This document shows, piece by piece, positions 1-5,956 of a stretch of DNA of 7,025 nucleotides (the first letter of the stretch is position 1; the number at the start of each line of letters is the position of its first letter). The notes below the pieces were generated by a model. The model was given only the letters and a program-made list of their open reading frames with translations. It made no database searches and had not been told where the DNA came from. The translations under genes were made by a program, and so were the position numbers. The stretch lies in contig JAFADM010000542.1 in NCBI GenBank assembly GCA_023424865.1, positions 1-7,025 on the forward strand. The letters are read 5' to 3'. This stretch comes from Bacillota bacterium (GTDB lineage Bacteria; Bacillota_A; Clostridia; DSM-8532).

Positions 1-1876
1 TTAATGCCTCCAGGTATACAAGGAGGACTGAAATATCCGAAGGCGATACCCCCGATATGCGGGAAGCCTGCCCCAGTGAAGAGGGTCTTTGACCGTTAAG
101 CTTCTGTCTTGCCTCCAGACTGAGGCCGTGAATACCGGAATAATCCAAGTTCTCGGGCAAAAGCCTTCCTTCCATGCGCTTAAACTGCTCAATCTGCTGC
201 ATTTGCCGGTTTAAATAGCCCTCATACTTAATGGTAATGGCTACCTGCTCTAAAACATCAGGCTCCAGCTCTGCATTTAGTCCCAACTCCTCCAGATCCT
301 CGTAGTTTATCTCCGTACGCTTTAAAAGATCATAGAGGCGAAGGCCTGCAGACAAGAGTGAGCTTCCTCTTTTTGCAAGAAAAGCTGTTGTCTGTTCGTT
401 GGGCTTTAGAACAGTAGCCTTAAGCCGATTTAACTCGTTTTCAATTTTTTCTTTTTTCCCCATAAAACGGTTATAGCGTTCCTGTGAAACCAGCCCGATT
501 TCATAACCGATGGCGGTAAGACGCATATCCGCATTGTCCTGACGCAGCCAAAGCCGGTATTCCGCTCTGGAGGTCATCATACGGTATGGCTCGTTTGTTC
601 CTTTAGTAACAAGATCATCAATAAGTACGCCGATATAGGCCTGAGACCTATCAAGAATCAGGGGGGGCTTGTTCTTAAGCTTAAGTGCTGCGTTGATCCC
701 TGCCATGATGCCCTGAGCCGCAGCTTCCTCGTACCCGGAGCTTCCGTTTATCTGGCCTGCGGAAAAAAGTCCTGAGACCTCTTTTAATTCCAGGGACAGT
801 TTGAGCTGAGTAGGATCAACACAGTCATACTCTATAGCGTAGGCAGGCCGCATGATAGAGGCCTTTTCAAGACCTGGAAGGGTTTTTATCATTTTAACCT
901 GAACATCCTCAGGCATGCTGGAGGACATGCCCTGAAGGTACATTTCCTCCGTATTAAGGCCCATGGGCTCCACAAAGATTTGATGGCTTTCCTTATCCGC
1001 AAAGCGGACAATTTTATCCTCTATAGAGGGGCAGTATCTTGGGCCAACACCTTTGATCTCACCGCCATAGAGGGGAGAGCGATGCAAATTTTCTTTAATA
1101 ACCCGGTGAGTTTCTTCATTGGTATGGGTCAGATGACAGGATACCTGGTTCTTTTTTATTTCGGCAGTTAAAAAGGAGAAGGGTGTAACCGTATCGTCTC
1201 CCGGCTGCTCCTCCATTTTACTGAAATCCACACTCCGCCGGTTAATTCGTGCCGGCGTTCCTGTCTTAAAGCGCATAAGTCGAACACCCAGATCCAAAAG
1301 GCTGCCGGAGAGCCTTCCTGCGGGGAAAAGTCCGTCAGGACCTCCGCTGTAGCTTGTGCTGCCTATAATGATACGGCCTTTCAGGTAGGTTCCCGTTGTA
1401 AGCACAACTGCCTTGCAGCGATAGATGGTTCCTGTATGGACACGAACGCCTGTAATGCTTTTTTCACCTTCCAGAACCTCATAAAGCAGCTCGATAACCT
1501 CTGCTTGCTTCACATCCAGATTTTCCTGAAGCTCTACCACATGCTTCATATGCATCTGATACGCCCGGCGGTCAATTTGAGCTCGCAAGGAATAAACCGC
1601 GGGCCCTTTGGCCCGGTTTAGAATTTTTGACTGTATAAAGGTTGCATCCGCCGAAAGGCCCATTTGGCCGCCCAGAGCATCCAGCTCTCTTACAAGCTGC
1701 CCCTTGGCTGTCCCTCCGATATTGGGATTGCATGGCATATTGGCAATGCTATCCAAATTCATTCCGAAAAGGAGGGTGGATACGCCCATTCTTGCGGCAG
1801 CCAGTGCAGCTTCACACCCGGCGTGTCCGGCGCCAACCACCACAAGATCGTATTCCCCTCCGATAAATTCGTTCAT
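1..1876 (-). CDS. mnmG: MnmG (GidA), tRNA uridine-5-carboxymethylaminomethyl modification enzyme, 3' end cut by window edge
   Basis: FAD-dependent partner of MnmE. In this family the MnmE-MnmG complex installs the carboxymethylaminomethyl (or aminomethyl) group on C5 of wobble U34 in certain tRNAs, in the cytoplasm. My reverse translation from the ATG at 1876 stays open for 625 codons to base 2. The Rossmann FAD motif VVVGAGHAG is at residues 12-20, MPCNPNIGG at about 47-55, [11 protein letters not shown] with Cys282, [16 protein letters not shown] in the second half, and [14 protein letters not shown] after it. The C-terminal helical MnmE-binding region ends [16 protein letters not shown]. 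By position and context Cys49 and Cys282 look like the two conserved family cysteines. Family members run about 620-635 residues, so only a few codons and the stop are missing. A modest AGGCAGG ribosome binding site precedes the ATG. The start lies 53 bp after mnmE, so co-transcription is likely. No frameshift or internal stop was seen. Confidence 0.97.
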   Translation of the reverse strand, partial: MNEFIGGEYDLVVVGAGHAGCEAALAAARMGVSTLLFGMNLDSIANMPCNPNIGGTAKGQLVRELDALGGQMGLSADATFIQSKILNRAKGPAVYSLRAQIDRRAYQMHMKHVVELQENLDVKQAEVIELLYEVLEGEKSITGVRVHTGTIYRCKAVVLTTGTYLKGRIIIGSTSYSGGPDGLFPAGRLSGSLLDLGVRLMRFKTGTPARINRRSVDFSKMEEQPGDDTVTPFSFLTAEIKKNQVSCHLTHTNEETHRVIKENLHRSPLYGGEIKGVGPRYCPSIEDKIVRFADKESHQIFVEPMGLNTEEMYLQGMSSSMPEDVQVKMIKTLPGLEKASIMRPAYAIEYDCVDPTQLKLSLELKEVSGLFSAGQINGSSGYEEAAAQGIMAGINAALKLKNKPPLILDRSQAYIGVLIDDLVTKGTNEPYRMMTSRAEYRLWLRQDNADMRLTAIGYEIGLVSQERYNRFMGKKEKIENELNRLKATVLKPNEQTTAFLAKRGSSLLSAGLRLYDLLKRTEINYEDLEELGLNAELEPDVLEQVAITIKYEGYLNRQMQQIEQFKRMEGRLLPENLDYSGIHGLSLEARQKLNGQRPSSLGQASRISGVSPSDISVLLVYLEAL

Positions 1877-1929
1877 CTTAAAACCTGCCTTTCCCCGTGT
1901 ACCTGCTTATATACCATGTGACTATAAAA

Positions 1930-3306
1930 TTACTTTCCCAGACAGAATTTTGAAAAGATGGCATGGAGAACATCCTCCGAGGCATGATGCCCCGTGATCT
2001 TACCCAATTCCTCAAGCCCGGCTTTAATATCCATGGCGGCCATGTCCAGCGTCAAACCGCCGGTTACAGCCTCAAGGGCACTTTTCAATAAATCCAGCGC
2101 TGTCCTTATATGCCCTTCATGACGTGCATTGGTTAAAAGAACATCATTTTCGGACTGTCCCGCATTCTGCTTTGCAAAGGTCAAAAGCTTTTCTTCCAAA
2201 ACGTCCACGCCATGACCCCGGGCAACTGAAATAAAAAGGGTTTCCTCGGGTAAAAGAGCTGAAAAGCTTTGCTTTTGTTCATCTTCCATTAAATCCGTCT
2301 TATTTACAAGTACAAAAACCTTTTTTCCCTTATTCCGAATCTCCTTGTAAAGGAGCTGATCCTGTTCTTCATAAGTTTTCGAGCCATCCAAAAGATAAAG
2401 AATGCAGTCAGCGTTTTGGACTGCTTCCCAGCTTTTTTCCACACCCATTTTTTCAATGGTGTCCGCCGTTTCCCTTACTCCCGCCGTATCAAAAAGCTTA
2501 ACCGGCAGACCCTTTATATTAACAAATTCCTCCAGTACATCTCTTGTCGTTCCGGGTATATCGGTAACAATGGCGCGATTTTTTCCTGCAAGACGGTTAA
2601 GGAGGGAGGATTTGCCGGCATTTGGCCTTCCAATAATGGCTACCTCCATACCCTCTCTTAATATTTTTCCATAATGAAAGCTGTTTAAAAGTGCTTCCAG
2701 ATTAACGATCATTTGATCGATTTCTTTCTCGGCCTTTTTAAGAGTCACCTCTTCGGCATCGTATTCGGGATAATCCAGATTAACCTCAATTCGCGCCAGA
2801 AGATCAATTAAAGCTTCCCTCATGACGTCAAGCTTATGGGAAAGAGCTCCTTCAAGCTGTCTTACAGCAACCTTCTGTACCTCGTCGGTTCGAGCCTGAA
2901 TAAGATCCATTACAGCCTCAGCCTGGGAAAGATCCATGCGGCCATTTAAAAAGGCTCTTTTTGTAAATTCACCTGGCTCGGCAGGCCGGACACCCAGTCC
3001 AAAAAGCAGACTCAGGATCTTTCTTGTAACAACATACCCGCCATGGCAGCTTATTTCAACAATATCTTCCCTTGTGTAGGAGCGAGGTGCCGCCATTTTT
3101 GTTAGAAGCACCTCATCAACAGCTAAATGATCCTGTGGGGAAACAACTTTACCGTATTGGACGGTATGAGTCTTCTGATTGATAACCTTCTCCTTGCCCT
3201 TAAATAGCTTGTCGGCATAAAAGAAGGCCTCCTCTCCGCTTATCCGGATGATGGCAATGCCGCCGCTGCCGGGCGGTGTGGATAGGACTGCGATGGTATC
3301 CGTCAT
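1930..3306 (-). CDS. mnmE: MnmE (TrmE), tRNA modification GTPase
   Basis: GTPase that works with MnmG on tRNA wobble U34 using a folate-derived one-carbon unit and GTP hydrolysis. Started at 3306 the protein is 458 residues, the normal family length, and begins MTDTIAVLSTPPGSGG like its relatives. An N-terminal folate-binding domain (about 1-118) is followed by a helical domain into which a Ras-like G domain is inserted. G motifs: G1 GRPNAGKSS at 226-234, G2 TDIPGTTRD at 248-256, G3 DTAG at 273-276, G4 NKTDL at 335-339. The C terminus FCLGK carries the conserved Cys (Cys455). The frame is also open upstream to a TTG at 3357, adding 17 residues, but that codon lies in the terminator stem and has no family support, whereas 3306 has an excellent ribosome binding site. 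It lies downstream of jag across a terminator and just upstream of mnmG. Confidence 0.97.
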   Translation of the reverse strand: MTDTIAVLSTPPGSGGIAIIRISGEEAFFYADKLFKGKEKVINQKTHTVQYGKVVSPQDHLAVDEVLLTKMAAPRSYTREDIVEISCHGGYVVTRKILSLLFGLGVRPAEPGEFTKRAFLNGRMDLSQAEAVMDLIQARTDEVQKVAVRQLEGALSHKLDVMREALIDLLARIEVNLDYPEYDAEEVTLKKAEKEIDQMIVNLEALLNSFHYGKILREGMEVAIIGRPNAGKSSLLNRLAGKNRAIVTDIPGTTRDVLEEFVNIKGLPVKLFDTAGVRETADTIEKMGVEKSWEAVQNADCILYLLDGSKTYEEQDQLLYKEIRNKGKKVFVLVNKTDLMEDEQKQSFSALLPEETLFISVARGHGVDVLEEKLLTFAKQNAGQSENDVLLTNARHEGHIRTALDLLKSALEAVTGGLTLDMAAMDIKAGLEELGKITGHHASEDVLHAIFSKFCLGK

Positions 3307-3312
3307 TTTTTG

Positions 3313-3319
3313 CTCCTCC
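3313..3319 (-). promoter_or_regulatory. Ribosome binding site that sets the mnmE start
   Basis: On the minus strand GGAGGAG lies 6 nt before the ATG at 3306. This strong match to the 16S anti-SD sequence decides the start in favour of 3306 over the in-frame TTG at 3357. Confidence 0.85.
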
Positions 3320-3345
3320 AATAGGACTTTTGCGCTTTCAGGATC

Positions 3346-3380
3346 AAAAAGGGACAACGAAAACTCCGTTGCCCCTTTTT
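3346..3380 (-). terminator. Intrinsic terminator or attenuator between jag and mnmE
   Basis: Read on the minus strand, two 14-nt arms (3367-3380 and 3346-3359) pair fully around a 7-nt loop: GGGGCAACG with CGUUGUCCC, extended by five A-U pairs. One pair is a G-U wobble in the minus-strand RNA but an A-C mismatch in plus-strand RNA, so the minus transcript is the favoured one. The A run before and U run after are typical of an intrinsic terminator. It lies about 30 bp past the jag stop and 40 bp before the mnmE start. I saw no good promoter between it and mnmE, so partial read-through is the simplest way for mnmE-mnmG to be transcribed from this side. Confidence 0.85.
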
Positions 3381-3408
3381 TCCCGTTTACATCTTATGCT
3401 TCACGTTT

Positions 3409-4038
3409 TTACGAACCCTGACGGTACCTGACAACCACCTTGCGGTTGGGTTCTTCGCCGCTTGATTGGGTATCCACATACTTGTGATTTTGCAGGGTTG
3501 CATGTATGATACGCCTTTCATAGGGGTTCATAGGTTCAAGAGACACACTTCTCCTGGTTCTGACCACCCTTTCGGCAACCTTCTCCGCCAGCCTTTTTAA
3601 CGTTTCTTCACGCTTGCTTCGGTAGTCGGCCACATCCAAAATCACACGGAGATAGTTTTCGGAATGCTTGTTAACAACCAGGCTTAAAAGGTATTGCAGG
3701 GCATCAAGAGTTTCGCCTCTACGGCCGATTACAATACCGATATTGTCACCGCTTAATTTTACGGTCATTTGCTCTTCATCAATGGCGATATCGGCATGTG
3801 CTGTTATTTCCATTTTGTCAAAGATGGGCTTCAAGAAGTTAATTACCACTTCCTCAAGGCCTTCCTTCTGAGTCACACGGACAACAGCATTTTTATTACC
3901 GATAAAACCAAGAAGTCCCTTGTTTCCTTCATTGATGATTTCAATGGTCACATCGTCCTTTTCAAGACCGAGTTCATCCAGAGCAAGCCGTATGGCGTCA
4001 TCTACGGTTTTAGCTTCTTTTAGAGTCGTCTTTAACAA
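3409..4038 (-). CDS. jag: Jag/KhpB, Jag_N-KH-R3H RNA-binding protein
   Basis: 209-residue RNA-binding protein of the Jag (SpoIIIJ-associated, also KhpB/EloR) family. In other Firmicutes this family is tied to cell elongation, division and small-RNA/mRNA binding, often together with KhpA. Domains: Jag_N about 1-55, with the glycine-rich GNKGLLGFIGNKNAVV at 38-53; a KH domain about 75-145 with its GxxG loop GRRG at 105-108; and a C-terminal R3H domain about 145-206 with Arg and His of the signature in NPYERRIIHATLQ (His179). There is no long acidic linker between Jag_N and KH, unlike some clostridial members. The start is TTG, supported by AAGGAGG 9 nt upstream. The first 29 bp overlap the end of yidC, as in many Firmicutes where the two are paired, suggesting translational coupling. 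A terminator follows the stop. Confidence 0.95.
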   Translation of the reverse strand: MLKTTLKEAKTVDDAIRLALDELGLEKDDVTIEIINEGNKGLLGFIGNKNAVVRVTQKEGLEEVVINFLKPIFDKMEITAHADIAIDEEQMTVKLSGDNIGIVIGRRGETLDALQYLLSLVVNKHSENYLRVILDVADYRSKREETLKRLAEKVAERVVRTRRSVSLEPMNPYERRIIHATLQNHKYVDTQSSGEEPNRKVVVRYRQGS

Positions 4039-5020
4039 TTTCTTTCGCCTCCTTGCCCTTTTTAAAGAGGGCCGTCAAAGATTTTTGTTGTATGAAGGAC
4101 AAAATGTTGTTGATCGTCCAGTAAAAAGAGAGTCCGCAGGGGGTTGTCAAGCCTATCCACAATGTCATAAGGGGGCTGAAAAAAAGAAGGCTTTTATTAG
4201 CAAAGGCAGTATTGGGTGCTCCCTTTTTATTACCGTTGGAAGGCGGCTGCTGAGGCATCATTAAATAGGATGTAAAATAAGTAGTGAGTACGGCCAGGAT
4301 CAGCAGAATTAAAGGAGGGAAATTAGTTGCGGGATCAGCCATAAGTGTTGTTGGGTTAAAAGTAGGCACTAAGCCAAAATTGAAAACATTAAACATTTTC
4401 AGATTAAACTTTTGCAGCACCTGCTTGTGTTCTTCGTTTAAAGACGCAGCGTTCTGAACAATATCCGGATTCCCATGAATGGCATCCATGAGCTTAATTT
4501 CAAAATAATAATCTTTTTGGGAAAATTTCTGATAGACAGCCAGGGGGTCATCTTTAATCTGATTAAATTCGCCTTCACCTATAGCGCTTTCACTTAAAAG
4601 TCCTGCCTGCACTGAAGCAACGGTCATTTCACCTACCGCCTTAGCCGGAATTTCAATCATATAAGACATAGGCATACGAATAACATAGAACAGCGCTATA
4701 AGAATAGGCATCTGAATGAGGAGGGGAAGACAGCCGGAAGCAGGATTATAGCCTTTGTCCTGATAGAGCTTCATGGTTTCCTGATTCAGCTTTTCCTTAT
4801 CATGCTTGTAGCGCTCCTGAATGCGAGCGATTTCAGGCTGAATTTCCTGCATTTTCTGACCTGAACGTATTTGCTTGACGGAAAGGGGAAGTAAAATTAA
4901 TTTGTAGACAATGGTGAACAATAGGATAGAAAGGGCATAGTTCTCAAAGCCAATCGTATTATATATGAAATACATCAGCTTACCAAAGAGCATACCAATA
5001 GAGCTCAATATAGCCTGCAT
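4010..5020 (-). CDS. yidC: YidC/Oxa1/SpoIIIJ-family membrane protein insertase
   Basis: Cytoplasmic-membrane insertase that places membrane proteins with or beside the Sec translocon. The 336 residues contain an N-terminal helix (about 4-24), TM1 (about 28-46), a charged cytoplasmic hairpin (about 49-93, QPEIARIQERYKHDKEKL), TM2 (about 97-116, GCLPLLIQMPILIALFY), an outside segment (about 117-232), TM3 (about 233-255), and TM4-TM5 (about 278-315, FFSPLMTLWIGLTTPCGLSFYW), with a basic tail. There is no lipobox: the first Cys is residue 97, so it is unlikely to be a lipoprotein, unlike B. subtilis SpoIIIJ. It is longer than the roughly 260-residue Bacillus proteins, mainly through the TM2-TM3 segment. 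The groove residue expected to be Arg is Lys40 (TIVYKLILLPL). The ATG at 5020 has GGAGGGAG about 6 nt upstream. It follows yidD by 19 bp and overlaps jag. Confidence 0.97.
   Translation of the reverse strand: MQAILSSIGMLFGKLMYFIYNTIGFENYALSILLFTIVYKLILLPLSVKQIRSGQKMQEIQPEIARIQERYKHDKEKLNQETMKLYQDKGYNPASGCLPLLIQMPILIALFYVIRMPMSYMIEIPAKAVGEMTVASVQAGLLSESAIGEGEFNQIKDDPLAVYQKFSQKDYYFEIKLMDAIHGNPDIVQNAASLNEEHKQVLQKFNLKMFNVFNFGLVPTFNPTTLMADPATNFPPLILLILAVLTTYFTSYLMMPQQPPSNGNKKGAPNTAFANKSLLFFSPLMTLWIGLTTPCGLSFYWTINNILSFIQQKSLTALFKKGKEAKEIVKDDSKRS
4048..4054 (-). promoter_or_regulatory. Ribosome binding site for jag inside the yidC 3' end
   Basis: AAGGAGG on the minus strand lies 9 nt before the TTG at 4038 and is itself part of the last codons of yidC (Lys-Glu-Ala). 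It is the main reason for accepting a TTG start for jag. Confidence 0.75.
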
Positions 5021-5039
5021 TTTTTCTCCCTCCGGATGT

Positions 5040-5252
5040 TTATTTAACGGGATCGTAACCCCCGGGATGAAAGGGATGGCACTTCAATACTCGCTTTAGG
5101 GCAAGATAGGAACCCTTTAAAGCACCATACTTTTCAATGGCTTGCGCAGCATACTGGGAACATGTTGGATAAAATCGACAGGAGGGTACGCCCTTCAAAG
5201 GAGAAATTGCTTTCCTATAAAAATGTATTATTCCCAATAAAACAGTTCTCAT
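5040..5252 (-). CDS. yidD: YidD, membrane protein insertion efficiency factor
   Basis: Small (70-residue) membrane-associated protein of the YidD (UPF0161) family, reported in E. coli to help YidC-dependent insertion. It shows an amphipathic N terminus ([15 protein letters not shown]), the signature [13 protein letters not shown] with Cys25 and Cys31, a helical middle ([17 protein letters not shown]), and a C-terminal [12 protein letters not shown] with Cys58. The length is typical. Its ATG overlaps the rnpA TGA in a 4-nt ATGA, with AAAGGA just upstream, so it is probably translated by coupling to rnpA. It sits directly before yidC, its functional partner. Confidence 0.96.
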   Translation of the reverse strand: MRTVLLGIIHFYRKAISPLKGVPSCRFYPTCSQYAAQAIEKYGALKGSYLALKRVLKCHPFHPGGYDPVK

Positions 5253-5599
5253 ACGTCCTTTTCCCTAGTCAAGACATCCAATTTATTTAGATTATACCTC
5301 ATCTCTTTCCCAATGCTGTGAAGATTCACATAATCTTCTGCTTTTCTGGCAATGACAACAACATCAAATCCCTTTGCCAGCCTTTGATCCAAAAGCCTTA
5401 TGTTCTCCCTAATAAGCCGCCGCATACGATTCCGTTCCACACTTTTACCAACCTTTTTGCTGGCGGTTATCCCTATACGCGTTTCGTTCAGTCGATTAGG
5501 CAGCACATAAATGACCAGAAAAGAGGTCGCAGAGTATTTTCCTTTTGTATAGACCCTTTGAAATTCCTTATTCTTTGTTAAAACAGGCAGTTTACTCAT
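5249..5599 (-). CDS. rnpA: RnpA, protein subunit of ribonuclease P
   Basis: Basic protein that binds the catalytic RNase P RNA and helps it cleave 5' leaders from precursor tRNAs. From the ATG at 5599 it is 116 residues, a usual family length: an N-terminal [15 protein letters not shown], then the central helix [21 protein letters not shown] with the RNR signature at about 56-58, then [10 protein letters not shown]. The frame also has an ATG at 5614, adding MCEKC; I prefer 5599 because it gives the family-like N terminus, but neither start has a good ribosome binding site, so the choice is uncertain. It lies downstream of rpmH across a hairpin terminator and overlaps yidD by 4 nt. Confidence 0.95.
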   Translation of the reverse strand: MSKLPVLTKNKEFQRVYTKGKYSATSFLVIYVLPNRLNETRIGITASKKVGKSVERNRMRRLIRENIRLLDQRLAKGFDVVVIARKAEDYVNLHSIGKEMRYNLNKLDVLTREKDV

Positions 5600-5620
5600 A
5601 CATTTCTCACACATTCTTAT

Positions 5621-5649
5621 AAAAAGAAAAGACCAATTACATGGTCTTT
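5621..5649 (-). terminator. Intrinsic terminator or attenuator between rpmH and rnpA
   Basis: On the minus strand AAAGACCA (5649-5642) pairs perfectly with TGGTCTTT (5635-5628) around a 6-nt loop, followed by TCTTTTT (5627-5621). The first base of the stem is the last base of the rpmH TAA stop. The stem of 8 bp has only 3 G-C pairs, so it is probably a leaky terminator, letting some transcripts continue into rnpA-yidD-yidC while most end after rpmH. Confidence 0.75.
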
Positions 5650-5782
5650 ATGCAGTTAATGTTTTTCTGCCCTTCAGTCTTCTTCTTCTAAGCACGTTTC
5701 TTCCATTTGCAGTCTTCATTCTCTTTCTGAAGCCGTGTTCTGCTTTCCGCTGCCTCTTCTTGGGCTGATAGGTACGAATCAT
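5648..5782 (-). CDS. rpmH: Ribosomal protein L34 (bL34)
   Basis: A 44-residue, very basic protein of the large ribosomal subunit, not in the longer ORF set because of its size. It begins [20 protein letters not shown], continues [20 protein letters not shown] and ends TLTA, a close match to the L34 pattern (M-K-R-T-Y-Q-P, then H-G-F-R, then N-G-R, then R-R-x-K-G-R). The ATG at 5782 is preceded 5 nt upstream by GGAGGTG. It is the first gene leftward from the origin gap, with a near-consensus promoter upstream and a hairpin terminator starting at its stop codon, fitting high expression independent of the genes behind it. Confidence 0.98.
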   Translation of the reverse strand: MIRTYQPKKRQRKAEHGFRKRMKTANGRNVLRRRRLKGRKTLTA

Positions 5783-5841
5783 GACAGCACCTCCGTTTCT
5801 ATAATTCAATTAATCATTTACAAATTAGGACACCAGCAAAT

Positions 5842-5871
5842 ATTATATAATGGAGCATAGACCAAAGTCAA
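5842..5871 (-). promoter_or_regulatory. Probable sigma-A-type promoter of rpmH
   Basis: On the minus strand TTGACT (5871-5866) and TATAAT (5847-5842) are separated by 18 bp: a perfect -10 and a 5/6 -35. Transcription would start near 5835, giving a leader of about 50 nt before the rpmH ATG. Confidence 0.8.
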
Positions 5872-5887
5872 GCAGTAGTATACAAGG

Positions 5888-5905
5888 ATTGTGTTGAAAC
5901 ACGAT
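5888..5905. repeat. Inverted repeat over the dnaA promoter -35, possible operator
   Basis: GTGTT-GA-AACAC at 5891-5902 is a perfect 5-bp inverted repeat with a 2-bp centre; two further pairs outside (with one mismatch between) extend it to 18 bp. It overlaps the putative -35 hexamer. It does not match a DnaA box. Its size and place fit a dimeric regulator site, but this is inferred from position only. Confidence 0.4.
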
Positions 5906-5922
5906 TTGAAGTCTGTTATATT
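5894..5922 (+). promoter_or_regulatory. Probable sigma-A-type promoter of dnaA
   Basis: TTGAAA (5894-5899) and TATATT (5917-5922) are separated by 17 bp, each a 5/6 match to consensus. The start would be near 5929, about 15 nt before the GGAGGAA ribosome binding site at 5944-5950. The -35 lies inside an inverted repeat (5888-5905). Confidence 0.6.
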
Positions 5923-5956
5923 TAATTATACGGCTATAATATTGGAGGAATTTCTA

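Larger units (their letters stand above)
5783..5956. other. rpmH-dnaA divergent intergenic region, origin-proximal
   Basis: 174 bp, AT-rich compared with the flanking genes, between two genes read in opposite directions. It carries the rpmH and dnaA promoters and ribosome binding sites described separately. In many Firmicutes this interval is part of a bipartite oriC. Here I see no TTATCCACA-type DnaA box on either strand, so it may serve mainly as a promoter region, with the main DnaA cluster beyond dnaA. Confidence 0.5.

Noticed and set aside
674..685. Palindrome CTTAAGCTTAAG in mnmG
   Set aside because: It encodes Leu-Lys-Leu-Lys codons in a well-conserved frame; no sign of a regulatory role.
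1608..1997. Plus-strand open frame of 129 codons
   Set aside because: It lies antisense across the mnmG start and the mnmE end, both clearly real, has low-complexity composition, no ribosome binding site and no family resemblance.
3307..3357. 17-residue N-terminal extension of MnmE from a TTG at 3357
   Set aside because: The TTG lies in the terminator stem, has no ribosome binding site and gives a non-family N terminus; the ATG at 3306 has GGAGGAG 6 nt upstream.
3470..3478. Near DnaA box (GTATCCACA) in jag, with similar one-mismatch sites at 3277-3285 and 4153-4161
   Set aside because: They are scattered in coding sequence, each with a mismatch at the first position, and about one or two such sites are expected by chance in 7 kb.
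3920..4264. Plus-strand open frame of 114 codons
   Set aside because: It is antisense to jag and yidC, with serine- and arginine-rich shadow-frame composition and no recognisable motif.
5935..5940. Perfect TATAAT just before the dnaA ribosome binding site
   Set aside because: It has no suitable -35 at 16-18 bp and would start transcription inside the ribosome binding site; the promoter at 5894-5922 is better placed.
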